Assembly (NCBI GenBank): GCA_002383485.1
Contig: DFYY01000012.1
Location: 111,033 to 175,032, forward strand
Length of the DNA: 64,000 bases
DNA from: Bacteroidales bacterium UBA4070
Lineage (GTDB): Bacteria > Bacteroidota > Bacteroidia > Bacteroidales > VadinHA17
Direction: 5' to 3'
Below, piece by piece: positions 1 through 8,039 of the stretch. Made by a program: the position numbers and the translations under genes. Every line of letters starts with the position of its first letter. Position 1 is the stretch's first letter. The notes beneath the pieces are model-generated. The model worked only from the letters and a program-made list of their open reading frames with translations, was not told where the DNA came from and made no database searches.

Positions 1-1
1 A

Positions 2-826
2 GCCGGAACGCTGGCGTCAAAAGGGGCGGACCTGGTGATTGCCGTGAGGAATACGGACAAGGGTGACAGGGCTGCAGCGAAGATCAGGGAGAAGCACCCG
101 GATGCTTCCGTTGAGGTTATGCATCTCGATCTGGCCGACCTCGAATCTGTCAGGCAGTTTGCTGTCAGCTTTGCTGCCCGTTTTGACAGGCTGGATGTGC
201 TGATAAACAATGCCGGTGTGATGATTCCGCCATACAGCAAGACCAAAAATGGGTTTGAGCTGCAGTTCGGGACCAATCATCTCGGACCTTTTGCATTGAC
301 TGCGCATCTTCTGCCGCTGTTGCTGGCCACTCCGCTGTCACGTATAGTAACAATCAGCAGCATTGCTGCGCGCAGGGCAAAAATCCGGTTTGACAATCTT
401 GACGGCTCCAAGGGTTATAGCCCGATGACTTTCTACCGTCAGAGCAAACTCGCCAATCTTTTGTTTGCCATGGAATTGCAGAACCGGTTGGAAGTTGCAG
501 GGGCATCAACCATAAGCGTTGCCTGTCATCCCGGTATCAGTGTCACCAATCTTCTGTCCCGCGGTTCGGGAAAGGAGACGGGTAGGATCATGAAAGCCAT
601 GATGGGTATAGTAGCCCAGCCCGCATCCAGGGGAGCTCTTCCTACTCTATATGCTGCAACTCATCCCGACCTGCGAGGCGGAGAGTACATCGGTCCTGAC
701 GGCCCCGGGAACACAAAGGGCTATCCTGTGCTGACGAATGACCCCGCCAGGCTGTACAGGCCCCATCTGGCTGCAAAGCTTTGGGAGGTGTCAGAGGCCA
801 TGACTGGGGTACGGTACACCATCTGA
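2..826 (+). CDS. SDR family oxidoreductase, 5' end outside window
   Basis: Short-chain dehydrogenase/reductase resembling the retinol dehydrogenase/WW-domain oxidoreductase group. The reading frame is open to the first base of the window, and residues before the GTG at 35 (AGTLASKGADLV) fit the helix that follows the missing Rossmann TGxxxGIG motif. The gene therefore starts upstream and the GTG at 35 is not its start. Visible landmarks are the cofactor region (AVRNTDKG), NNAGVM, the catalytic serine region (TISSIAA) and the catalytic pair in YRQSK. The C-terminus has the usual GGEYIGPDGPGN stretch of this group. Substrate cannot be told from sequence. No obvious operon partner follows. Confidence 0.85.
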   Translation, partial: AGTLASKGADLVIAVRNTDKGDRAAAKIREKHPDASVEVMHLDLADLESVRQFAVSFAARFDRLDVLINNAGVMIPPYSKTKNGFELQFGTNHLGPFALTAHLLPLLLATPLSRIVTISSIAARRAKIRFDNLDGSKGYSPMTFYRQSKLANLLFAMELQNRLEVAGASTISVACHPGISVTNLLSRGSGKETGRIMKAMMGIVAQPASRGALPTLYAATHPDLRGGEYIGPDGPGNTKGYPVLTNDPARLYRPHLAAKLWEVSEAMTGVRYTI

Positions 827-861
827 GGCAAGAGTGAAACACATAATTGCATGCATTGAAC

Positions 862-890
862 ATCGCTCGTAGAGCGATAAGAATTGCAAA
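862..890 (+). repeat. Dispersed GTA-loop hairpin, copy A
   Basis: Perfect 7-bp hairpin ATCGCTC-GTA-GAGCGAT followed at once by AAGAATTG. The same layout (variable arms, GTA loop, then AGAATTG) recurs near 21.7, 28.9, 48.6 and 63.9 kb. Confidence 0.7.
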
Positions 891-961
891 ATGCATCCCC
901 CTAAATACCAGTCCTCCACCAGCTTCCCTGACCAACCTCCGCCGCAGGCTTTTGAGCTGGC

Positions 962-994
962 GACTGCCAACTATAGACTGAAGACTGAAAACTG
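962..994 (+). repeat. Short-word tandem tract (GACTGCC/AGACTGA words)
   Basis: GACTGCCAACT is followed by AGACTGA, AGACTGA and AAACTG. It is one of several intergenic tracts made of near-identical 6-9 bp words in this window (also near 21.6, 28.8, 40.6, 41.9, 45.1 and 53.4 kb). Confidence 0.5.
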
Positions 995-1091
995 CGGCCC
1001 GGGTTTTGTGCACTTTACATTAAACAATCCGGCCTGTTTGTTGTTTTATTCTCAGAACCAGAAATGTTTAACAAAAACAGAGAATATAACA

Positions 1092-1625
1092 ATGGAAACA
1101 ACAAAATGGGTGATAGATCCCGCACACAGCGAAATACAGTTTAAGGTAAAGCACTTGATGATTACCACGGTGACAGGCAGTTTCAAGGAATTCAAATCCG
1201 AGGTTGAGACCAGCGGAGACGATTTTACCACAGCAAAAATCAGTTTCGAGGCAAACACAGCATCCATATTCACCAATGCAGAACAGAGGGATGCTCATCT
1301 CAGGAGCGCTGATTTCTTTGATTCAGAGAATTTTCCGGTACTGACCTTCACCGGCTCAGGACTTGAAAAGATTGACGATGAAAACTACAAGCTGGCCGGT
1401 GACCTTACAATCAGGGGAGTCACAAAGCCTGCAGTGCTTGATGTTGAAGTCGGAGGGGTAGGCAAGGATCCCTGGGGAAATACAAAGTCCGGGTTCAGTA
1501 TCAGCGGCAAGATCAACCGTAAGGACTGGGGACTTAACTGGAATGCAGCTTTGGAAGCCGGCGGTGTACTTGTCAGTGATGATGTCCGTATCTTCTGCGA
1601 GGTTCAGTACGCAAAGCAGTCCTGA
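1092..1625 (+). CDS. YceI family protein
   Basis: YceI-type lipocalin-like protein, a small beta-barrel family that binds polyisoprenoid-like lipids. I chose ATG 1092 because the conserved opening WVIDPAHSEIQFKVKHLMI follows within a few residues. The longer frame back to 891 runs through the repeat tracts at 862-994 and gives an unconvincing 67-residue extension. The protein is 177 residues, normal for the family, with the typical block NAEQRDAHLRSADFFDSENFP and the ending GVLVSDDVRIFCEVQ. There is no signal peptide, so this is probably a cytoplasmic member. A strong terminator follows at 1679. Confidence 0.9.
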   Translation: METTKWVIDPAHSEIQFKVKHLMITTVTGSFKEFKSEVETSGDDFTTAKISFEANTASIFTNAEQRDAHLRSADFFDSENFPVLTFTGSGLEKIDDENYKLAGDLTIRGVTKPAVLDVEVGGVGKDPWGNTKSGFSISGKINRKDWGLNWNAALEAGGVLVSDDVRIFCEVQYAKQS

Positions 1626-1678
1626 TCCTGGCATCAGAAGCAACTGCAACACTTTTTAGAGATTACACATTTGAACTG

Positions 1679-1714
1679 CCGGAGGCTTTAACACGCCTCC
1701 GGTTTTTATTTTTT
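1679..1714 (+). terminator. Rho-independent terminator after YceI gene
   Basis: Perfect 8-bp stem CCGGAGGC/GCCTCCGG with an 8-nt loop, then TTTTTATTTTTT. Confidence 0.85.
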
Positions 1715-1834
1715 ACATAACCCAATCTATTATTTCTTTTCGTCCCCTGGACTCGCAAAAAATATTGTAGCAAAGTTTGAGACAATTCAGAAAGCCGGCA
1801 GTCTTTATTGTACAATCCACCAACAAATCTGACC

Positions 1835-2677
1835 ATGAAGCAATTTTTCGGACTTCTATGCAGCCTGCTTTTGGTAAATGTATTATCAGGACAGGTCCCT
1901 GAGACCCTTGTCCGGGCAAAAATCATGACACTGGGTGTTTTCCATTTTGCCTATCATAATCTTGATGCAGTCAAAACAGAAGAGAAAAACCAGATTTCCG
2001 TGCTCGAAGAACCTTACCAGTCAGAGATAATTGCTATCTGCGGAGCCATTGAAGAATATAATCCTACTATAATTGCCGTCGAAGTGCTCCCCGAACAGCA
2101 GCGTAGGATTGACTCTCTGTTCATACTGTACAAATCCGGGAACCTGATATTGGGAAAAGATGAGGTTGATCAGCTTGCGTTCCGGACAGGCAAGGATTTG
2201 AACCTGGATAAGATCCATTGTGTCAACGACTTCGGAAAACATTACAATGAGATACTTGCAATTTTCAATGACAGCATCAGGTCGGCAAAATTTGAAGACT
2301 GGTTTATGAAATCCAGGGATTCAATATACGGCACATCGCCAACAGGTGAAAGAATATCCGGAATAATTGATGCCCTGTACGAATGCAACAAGCCTGAGGT
2401 CATCAAGGAGAGTCTGGCGATCTATCTATTAAACCCGTTTAAATACGAGGAGAATCCCGGTGATTTTACAGGTGTTGACTTTGAAACCGGGAGATGGTTC
2501 AACAGAAATCTGAGAATATTCCGGAACATCCAGCGGATACCACATACAGCAGACGACAGGATTTTACTGATAATAGGAGCCGGGCACCTGAATCTGCTTA
2601 ACATGTTCTTTGGCGTTTCACATGAATTTGAATTCGTTTCGCCCTTGCCTTACCTGGAGGAAGCAAGGAACAATTAA
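1835..2677 (+). CDS. Exported DUF5694-like protein
   Basis: Protein of 280 residues starting at ATG 1835, where a clear signal peptide begins (MKQFFGLLCSLLLVNVLSGQ). The TTG at 1808 would only add ten polar residues. After the signal peptide come the motifs MTLGVFHF and IIAVEVLPEQ, and near the end LLIIGAGHL. This pattern resembles the DUF5694 group, which looks distantly related to TraB/ChaN-like proteins where GxH/E motifs at both ends form a metal site. Family assignment is from memory of the pattern; function is unknown. Probably periplasmic. Confidence 0.7.
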   Translation: MKQFFGLLCSLLLVNVLSGQVPETLVRAKIMTLGVFHFAYHNLDAVKTEEKNQISVLEEPYQSEIIAICGAIEEYNPTIIAVEVLPEQQRRIDSLFILYKSGNLILGKDEVDQLAFRTGKDLNLDKIHCVNDFGKHYNEILAIFNDSIRSAKFEDWFMKSRDSIYGTSPTGERISGIIDALYECNKPEVIKESLAIYLLNPFKYEENPGDFTGVDFETGRWFNRNLRIFRNIQRIPHTADDRILLIIGAGHLNLLNMFFGVSHEFEFVSPLPYLEEARNN

Positions 2678-2749
2678 TTGCTGTTTTTGATAGGGTAGAC
2701 TCACTTTTGCAGATCATATAGAAAAGAAAACATCATTTAATCTGCCATT

Positions 2750-3280
2750 ATGAAAAGACTATTTGTTTTGTTTGCATGCACTCTGCTTGTTTCAGCATCC
2801 TCGACAATCCTGTCCGAATTGAAAGGGCAATCGCCGGCTAACAGGGATACAATCATTCTTGCTGCCCGTGAAATAATTAATGAGACCACCTATTGCGGAC
2901 TTGCTACAGTTGACTCTTCGGGCCAGCCTCAGGTCCGGACCATGAATCCTTTTCCTGTCATGGAAGATCTGGTTATCTGGTTTGGCACCACCCGTTCGAG
3001 CCGCAAAGTCAGGGAGATCAGGGAAAATCCAATGGTCTCTGTTTATTTCGCAAATCATCTCGTTGCCAAAGGGTATGTTACGATAAACGGGTCAGCCCTG
3101 GTCATCGATGACAAAGAGTTGCTTGTTAAGATGAAGCGTGAATACTGGAATGGCATTCCCGGATGGCAGGAAAACTTTGTACTCATTAAAATTATTCCAG
3201 AAACAATTGAGGTAATAAACTATAAGCACGGGTTGCATAATGATCCTGAAACCTTCAAAGCCCCGGCTGTTTCGTTGTGA
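2750..3280 (+). CDS. Exported pyridoxamine 5'-phosphate oxidase-like (split-barrel) protein
   Basis: 176 residues with an N-terminal signal peptide (MKRLFVLFACTLLVSASS) followed by an FMN-binding split-barrel domain. The core runs from AAREIINETTYCGLATVDSSG through PQVRTMNPFP, LVIWFGTTRSSRKVREIRENP and VSVYFAN to the closing strand. This is the general stress protein 26 type. Family members bind FMN, F420 or heme; which applies here is not visible. The export signal is unusual for a flavin-binding split barrel but is seen in Bacteroidota. It stands alone, 72 bp after the DUF5694-like gene. Confidence 0.75.
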   Translation: MKRLFVLFACTLLVSASSTILSELKGQSPANRDTIILAAREIINETTYCGLATVDSSGQPQVRTMNPFPVMEDLVIWFGTTRSSRKVREIRENPMVSVYFANHLVAKGYVTINGSALVIDDKELLVKMKREYWNGIPGWQENFVLIKIIPETIEVINYKHGLHNDPETFKAPAVSL

Positions 3281-3469
3281 AATGAACCAAATTGGAGCGC
3301 GGTGAAGGAAATGCGATGGAGAGCATTGCCGGCTGCATGGAAACACTCCCCGCTCTAAAAAGGATAATTGTCAGCCTCCTATACCGGGAAATTATATCGC
3401 ACACTAAACAATTTATGACTCCAGCCGTATAATTGTAAAATGATCTGCAAACAGTAAGCCGGTAATCAT

Positions 3470-4534
3470 ATGAAATACGTAAATGTCCTGTTGCTGCTAT
3501 TGCTTCCATTGGCTGCATGCAATAAATACGACGATGATGACCAACCTGATGATTCAATGTATTTTCCTTCAGGTAATGAATGGGATACAAGGTCAGTCTC
3601 AGGTTTGGGCTGGAATGAAAGTGCCGTTCAGCCTTTAAAGGATTTCCTGATTCAGAAGAATACCAGATCCTTCATGATTCTTGTAAACGGACGGATTGTG
3701 ATGGAGGAGTATTTTAACGGACATATCGCAGCAACAACCTGGCAATGGAACAGCGCCGGAAAAACATTGGTTGCTGCAGCAACAGGCATAGCCCAGCAGG
3801 AAGGATTGCTGGATATTAATGATAAGGTTTCTGATTATCTGGGTACAGGTTGGACCAGTGAACCGGCCGAAAAGGAAAATTTAATAACGCTCAGGCATCT
3901 TCTCTCAATGACCTCCGGCATCAATGATGCAAACAACCTCGTAATTAAACAGAACCTGACATATCTTGCCGATGCAGGGACCAGGTGGTCTTACCATAAT
4001 GTATTTCAGCTTTTGATGGATGCGGTTGCGTATGCCGGCAGCCAGGAGTTTGAATACTACTTCAATGCCAGACTGAGGGATAAAATCGGGATGGAAGGCT
4101 ACTGGAACAAAGGGGTGATATTTACAATTTATCACAGTAACACCCGCAGTATGGCAAGGTTTGGTCTTCTGGCGCTCAATAAAGGAAAGTGGAAGGATGA
4201 ACAGGTATTGAATGAATCATTTTTCACCGAAAGTACCAGCCCTTCGCAAAATATAAATCCCTCTTACGGATACCTCTGGTGGCTGAACGGTAAGACGAGA
4301 TTCATGGTTCCCGGATCTCAGAATGTCTATCCGGGCAGCCTTGTGCCAGATGCTCCTTCAGATATGTTTGCAGCCATGGGAGCAGAAGATCAGCGCATAT
4401 ATGTGATCCCCGGCAAGAATATGGTAGTTGTCAGGATGGGAGATGCATCTGATCCGCAGAATCCCTCTTTTGCTGTTTCCGGTTTTGACAACGATCTCTG
4501 GGAAAGAGTCAATGCTTTAATAAATGTCAAATAG
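3470..4534 (+). CDS. Serine hydrolase (beta-lactamase/class C fold) lipoprotein
   Basis: 354 residues. The N-terminus is a lipoprotein signal with lipobox LAAC (Cys17) followed by an acidic DDDD stretch. The catalytic SxxK motif is S95-A-G-K98 and the second motif is Y175-H-N177 (WSYHN). This marks the class C beta-lactamase/penicillin-binding family, which in Bacteroidota is mostly esterase or peptidase-like rather than true resistance enzymes. The third motif region (AAMGAEDQRIYVIP) lacks a clear KTG/HTG. Anchored in a membrane facing the periplasm or surface. Monocistronic. Confidence 0.85.
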   Translation: MKYVNVLLLLLLPLAACNKYDDDDQPDDSMYFPSGNEWDTRSVSGLGWNESAVQPLKDFLIQKNTRSFMILVNGRIVMEEYFNGHIAATTWQWNSAGKTLVAAATGIAQQEGLLDINDKVSDYLGTGWTSEPAEKENLITLRHLLSMTSGINDANNLVIKQNLTYLADAGTRWSYHNVFQLLMDAVAYAGSQEFEYYFNARLRDKIGMEGYWNKGVIFTIYHSNTRSMARFGLLALNKGKWKDEQVLNESFFTESTSPSQNINPSYGYLWWLNGKTRFMVPGSQNVYPGSLVPDAPSDMFAAMGAEDQRIYVIPGKNMVVVRMGDASDPQNPSFAVSGFDNDLWERVNALINVK

Positions 4535-4691
4535 TCACACATTCGGGTAGGAGAAGTTTGCTGATCCCGATAAGGCTCGCGGATTGAGATTAGATGACCG
4601 TGTGGTCCAGGTTCCTCAGGTTGATTTCAATGTCCAGCGTGAATTCTAATCAGCAAATAACTACCAGATTGTCATCCAGCCGTCAGGCTGA

Positions 4692-5222
4692 TCAGAATAT
4701 CAGTGTAAGTGCAGTATATTTGATAAGCAGCCCGATAACAGTACAAATGAGTGTGTTGCGGATGTTGAGACGCAGCATTCCTGCAGCAAGGGAGATAACC
4801 GGAGAGGAGAGGGGCAAGGCATTGAACACGATTATCGTCAGGTTACCGTACTTTTCAATATTGGCTTCAGCCTTTTCATAACGTCTGCGGCCGATCAGGT
4901 TATCTATGAACCTGTTGCTGACTCCAAGCCCGATGGCATAATCAATTGCCTGCGAGAAAAGCGCGGTTCCTATTGCCACTGCATTCAGGGCGAAAATGTT
5001 GACATCCCCGCTGAGATAGTAGACAAAAGCAATTTCCACAGGCATGAAGAGAAAGAAGAGATAGCCGCAGGCGTTCACAATGGCAAATGACAACAATCCG
5101 CCATCTCCTGTCCCGTTATAGATATCGCGCCCGACCGTCACGGAGGCAATGAAAACTGCAATGCAAACCAGCAGGATGGCAATAAAGATTCTTATTATCT
5201 CAGCTTTGCTCTTTCTGGCCAT
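4692..5222 (-). CDS. VTT/DedA-like (SNARE-associated type) membrane protein
   Basis: 176 residues with about four or five membrane segments: an N-terminal hydrophobic helix after MARKSKAEIIR, the pair around LSFAIVNACGYLFFLFMPVE, and C-terminal helices. The motif NLTIIVFNALPLSSPVISLAAGMLRL matches the re-entrant region of VTT (DedA/TMEM41-like) proteins, which include lipid scramblases. Its start codon shares one base with the stop of the CYTH gene upstream (TAATG), so the two are co-transcribed and probably translationally coupled. Confidence 0.75.
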   Translation of the reverse strand: MARKSKAEIIRIFIAILLVCIAVFIASVTVGRDIYNGTGDGGLLSFAIVNACGYLFFLFMPVEIAFVYYLSGDVNIFALNAVAIGTALFSQAIDYAIGLGVSNRFIDNLIGRRRYEKAEANIEKYGNLTIIVFNALPLSSPVISLAAGMLRLNIRNTLICTVIGLLIKYTALTLIF

Positions 5223-5689
5223 TACCAGTGGCTGTAGGGTTTGACTGACAGATATGAATTATAATATCTTGGGTCGGCTGTCACTTCCTCTCCAAGCCAA
5301 CCGGGTTTTTCAAACATCTCATCGGCGGATTCAAGCTCTATCTCGGCCATCACAAGCCCTTTGTTTTCAGCACCGAATACATCCACTTCGAAGATATGGT
5401 CTCTGAACGGCACCAGATAGCGTGTCTTCATAACGGCAAAGGGTTGACAGAGCCTGAGCAGTTCCCGTGCATCATCAACCGGTATCTCCTTTTCCCATTC
5501 ATACCTTCCGATACCGGTATCAAAAGGCTTGCCCTTTACAGTAATGTACCCCCTGTCGCCACTGATCCTCACCCTGACGGTTCGATCAGGATCATGAGCA
5601 AGATATCCCTGAACAATATCAGTAGCTTCCGTGGAATCAGCCATGAATTCACCACGGACAAGAAATTTTCTCTCTATTTCAAGTGCCAT
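5222..5689 (-). CDS. CYTH domain protein (triphosphate tunnel metalloenzyme)
   Basis: 155 residues, the standard length for bacterial CYTH proteins. It opens with the signature MALEIERKFLV, whose ExExK residues line the tunnel, and contains repeated charged strands (RVRISGDRGYITVKGK, YEWEKEIPV, KTRYLVPF, EVDVF). Members hydrolyse inorganic triphosphate or thiamine triphosphate; class IV adenylate cyclases are relatives. The most likely activity is tripolyphosphatase. Stop and start overlap by one base with the following membrane gene. Confidence 0.88.
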   Translation of the reverse strand: MALEIERKFLVRGEFMADSTEATDIVQGYLAHDPDRTVRVRISGDRGYITVKGKPFDTGIGRYEWEKEIPVDDARELLRLCQPFAVMKTRYLVPFRDHIFEVDVFGAENKGLVMAEIELESADEMFEKPGWLGEEVTADPRYYNSYLSVKPYSHW

Positions 5690-5765
5690 AGTTGTCCCGA
5701 TAAAGATATAATTTCAGATGGGATAACAATAAAAGTTTTTTTTCTTCCTCCCGATCACCGTATAT

Positions 5766-5783
5766 TATTTTTGTTTAATTTTG
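5766..5783 (+). promoter_or_regulatory. Candidate -7 elements for aromatic operon leader
   Basis: Two overlapping matches to the Bacteroidota -7 consensus TAnnTTTG: TATTTTTG at 5766-5773 and TAATTTTG at 5776-5783. Either would start transcription just before the leader peptide ATG at 5792. No clear -33 TTTG at the ideal distance. Confidence 0.45.
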
Positions 5784-5791
5784 CCTCCGAA

Positions 5792-5866
5792 ATGATGAGA
5801 ACATTAGCAACATACAACTATTCGTTTTATTTTTTCTTTTACCGCAGGGCAAAAGGGACTGAATAG
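5792..5866 (+). CDS. Tyr/Phe-rich leader peptide of the aromatic operon
   Basis: A 24-codon ORF beginning ATG ATG and ending TAG. In the middle it has ten consecutive residues YNYSFYFFFY, four Tyr and four Phe codons out of ten, then RRAKGTE. It lies directly upstream of a terminator and then of genes that make phenylalanine and tyrosine. This is the layout of a ribosome-mediated attenuation leader, where stalling on Tyr/Phe codons controls termination. The peptide itself is presumably not functional. The composition is far outside chance for a 24-codon frame in this position. Confidence 0.85.
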   Translation: MMRTLATYNYSFYFFFYRRAKGTE

Positions 5867-5931
5867 TTGTATATCTGTATGAGAAATAGAATATGATGAA
5901 AAAGGTCCCGTGAAAGCGGGACTTTTTTTTT
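5812..5931 (+). promoter_or_regulatory. Attenuator region (pause hairpin, antiterminator candidate, terminator)
   Basis: A perfect 12-bp inverted repeat ATACAACTATTC (5812-5823) / GAATAGTTGTAT (5861-5872) brackets the Tyr/Phe codons, fitting a 1:2 pause or protector stem. GGGAC at 5855-5859, in the last leader codons, can pair with GTCCC at 5905-5909, the left arm of the terminator, so a stalled ribosome could favour an antiterminator. The pairings are seen in the sequence; the switching mechanism is inferred from known attenuators. Confidence 0.75.
5899..5931 (+). terminator. Attenuator terminator before pheA
   Basis: Stem GTCCCG/CGGGAC with loop TGAAAG, extended by A/T pairs and followed by nine T. 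It lies after the leader peptide and before pheA, with no other upstream gene on this strand to terminate. Confidence 0.88.
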
Positions 5932-5942
5932 GCACAACAGAG

Positions 5943-6827
5943 ATGACACAGGAAAAAAAGAAAATAAGCGTCGCCATCCAGGGTATCAGGGGCTCATTCC
6001 ATGAGATAGCTGCGGTTGAGTATTTCAGGGACAGTGAGATATCAGCCGTGCCATGTGAAACATTCAGTGATCTATTTACATTACTTTCCGATGGCAGGGC
6101 TGATTACGGCATCGTTGCCTTCGAGAATTCGGTTGCTGGCAGCATACTGCCCAACTATGAGCTTTTGCGCCGCTCCGGCTTGCCCGTTACAGGAGAGATA
6201 TGTCTTCGGGTCAGGCAGAACCTTGTGGCGTTGCCCGGCCAGCAGTTGTCGGATATCAGGGAGATCCATTCTCATCCGATGGCCATTCAGCAGTGTTCCA
6301 GCTTCGTCAATGAGATGAGGCAGCGCGGGGTGAAGGTGGTGGAGGCCGTTGACACTGCCCTCAGCGCCAGGATAATAAGTGAGGAGCATCACTACGGTTC
6401 GGGTGCTATAGCCAGCAGCAGTGCAGCCGGAATTTACAGCCTCGCGATACTGAGGGAGGAGATTGAGGATGACAGCCTGAATTTCACCCGCTTCCTTATT
6501 ATCTCAGGCAGCAGCACCGCTGCAGAAGAAAGAGCGAAGCCGGCAGGCCCCGACAAGGCGATGGTCTGCTTCTCCCTTCCCCATAAGGTAGGCTCACTCT
6601 CGCAGGTACTGTCGGTGCTGACATACTACCAGATCAGCCTGACCAAGATTCAGTCACTGCCTATTGTCGGGAGACCGTGGGAGTACATGTTTCATATTGA
6701 TCTTATATACAGCGATTACACCCGTTACCGCATGGCACTGGATGCCATCAGACCGCTTACCGAAGGACTCGAGACAGTGGGTGAATTCAGGCACGGCCTG
6801 ATGCCTTACGAAACGGGAACAAATTAA
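5943..6827 (+). CDS. pheA: Prephenate dehydratase
   Basis: Converts prephenate to phenylpyruvate for phenylalanine synthesis. 294 residues from ATG 5943; the GTG at 5910 lies inside the terminator hairpin and is rejected. The dehydratase domain opens with AIQGIRGSFHEIAA, includes DYGIVAFENSVAGSI, and carries the catalytic TRF motif in NFTRFLII. An ACT domain follows (SLPHKVGSLSQVLSVL to FHIDLIYSD). The usual Phe-binding ESRP motif reads IQSLP here, so allosteric behaviour may differ. First gene of a five-gene operon, 15 bp before the aminotransferase, controlled by the leader and attenuator just upstream. Confidence 0.95.
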   Translation: MTQEKKKISVAIQGIRGSFHEIAAVEYFRDSEISAVPCETFSDLFTLLSDGRADYGIVAFENSVAGSILPNYELLRRSGLPVTGEICLRVRQNLVALPGQQLSDIREIHSHPMAIQQCSSFVNEMRQRGVKVVEAVDTALSARIISEEHHYGSGAIASSSAAGIYSLAILREEIEDDSLNFTRFLIISGSSTAAEERAKPAGPDKAMVCFSLPHKVGSLSQVLSVLTYYQISLTKIQSLPIVGRPWEYMFHIDLIYSDYTRYRMALDAIRPLTEGLETVGEFRHGLMPYETGTN

Positions 6828-6842
6828 ACAGGCAGTGATATT

Positions 6843-8033
6843 ATGGATAAGCCACTGATTACAGCAGCATCACGCACCGGACTGGTGACCGAATATTATT
6901 TCTCGGCCAAGCTGGCTCAGATTGAGCGAATGCGGCAGGAGGGAGCCGATATCATAAACCTGGGCATCGGGAGCCCTGACATGGCTCCTGCATATGGGGT
7001 ATCAGCAGAGCTTGCACGCAGTGCTTCGGTTAGCAGCAACCACGGATACCAGGGATACAGGGGCATACCCACGCTGCGCCAGGCTTTTGCTGAATGGTAC
7101 GGAAAGTACTTCGCGGTGACACTGGATCCTGCCTCGGAGATTCTTCCGCTTATAGGCTCGAAGGAAGGCATAATGCATATCAGCATGGCTTTTCTTGATC
7201 CGGGCGATGAAGTGCTGGTGCCTGATCCGGGTTACCCGGCATATGCCGCTGCAGCCAGCCTGGCTGGCGGTGTGGTCAGGAAGTATGACCTCACAGAAGA
7301 GACTGGATGGTTACCCGATATCCGCGCCATTGAAGCAGCTGGTACAGAGAAAGTTAAGATCATGTGGATCAATTATCCCCATATGCCCACCGGGGCCAAA
7401 GCAACGAGGGAGCTGTTTCATGAGCTTGTGGGTTTTGCCCTCAGGAACCATATCCTGCTCTGCAATGACAATCCGTACAGCTTCATACTTAACAGTGACC
7501 ACCTGAGCATTTTGTCGGTGCCGGAAGCAAGAGGTACGGCACTTGAGATGAACTCACTCAGCAAATCACACAACATGGCCGGATGGAGGATCGGCATGCT
7601 GGCAGGACACAAACGCTATATTGATGATGTTCTGAAAGTCAAAAGCAATATGGATTCAGGCATGTTCAAACCTCTCCAGGAGGCAGCTGTGCTGGCACTG
7701 GCATCCCCGGATGAGTGGTATACGAAGCTGAATGAAGTCTACATCCGCCGCCGCAGGTACGTCGGAGAGATAATGGATGAGCTCGGTTGCAGCTACAACC
7801 CCTACCAGTCGGGACTGTTTCTATGGGGCAGGATACCTGACACATATGGCGATGCCGGGGAACTGACAGAGGAACTCCTTCACCGGAATCATCTGTTTGT
7901 TACACCCGGATCGGTGTTCGGTGACAATGGCCTGAGATACATAAGACTTTCGCTCTGCGCTGAGGAGGAGATAATGATCAAGGCTCTGCAGCGGATAAGA
8001 AGCGGAGCAAAGAAAAAAGTAACAACAAACTGA
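6843..8033 (+). CDS. PLP-dependent class I/II aminotransferase, likely aromatic
   Basis: 396 residues, fold type I aminotransferase. Landmarks are the opening INLGIGSPDMAP, the cofactor-contacting NYPHMPTGA and DNPYSFI, and the PLP lysine in SLSKSHNMAGWR, close to the LL-diaminopimelate/aspartate aminotransferase pattern. Placement between prephenate dehydratase and prephenate dehydrogenase suggests it transaminates phenylpyruvate and 4-hydroxyphenylpyruvate, the last step to Phe and Tyr. Substrate is inferred from context only. Seven bases separate it from tyrA. Confidence 0.88.
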   Translation: MDKPLITAASRTGLVTEYYFSAKLAQIERMRQEGADIINLGIGSPDMAPAYGVSAELARSASVSSNHGYQGYRGIPTLRQAFAEWYGKYFAVTLDPASEILPLIGSKEGIMHISMAFLDPGDEVLVPDPGYPAYAAAASLAGGVVRKYDLTEETGWLPDIRAIEAAGTEKVKIMWINYPHMPTGAKATRELFHELVGFALRNHILLCNDNPYSFILNSDHLSILSVPEARGTALEMNSLSKSHNMAGWRIGMLAGHKRYIDDVLKVKSNMDSGMFKPLQEAAVLALASPDEWYTKLNEVYIRRRRYVGEIMDELGCSYNPYQSGLFLWGRIPDTYGDAGELTEELLHRNHLFVTPGSVFGDNGLRYIRLSLCAEEEIMIKALQRIRSGAKKKVTTN

Positions 8034-8039
8034 AGGATA

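Noticed and set aside
642..1013. 123-codon minus-strand ORF at the window start
   Set aside because: Crosses the SDR 3' end and the intergenic repeats; no domain.
3290..3360. Possible terminator after the split-barrel gene (GGAGCGCGG ... CCCCGCTC)
   Set aside because: Arms pair poorly, the loop is long, and no T-run follows.
4551..4649. Coding-like 32-residue stretch on the plus strand after the serine hydrolase (ends DFNVQREF-stop)
   Set aside because: It reads like a protein C-terminus, but I cannot assign a family and it has no start; could be a gene remnant or chance.
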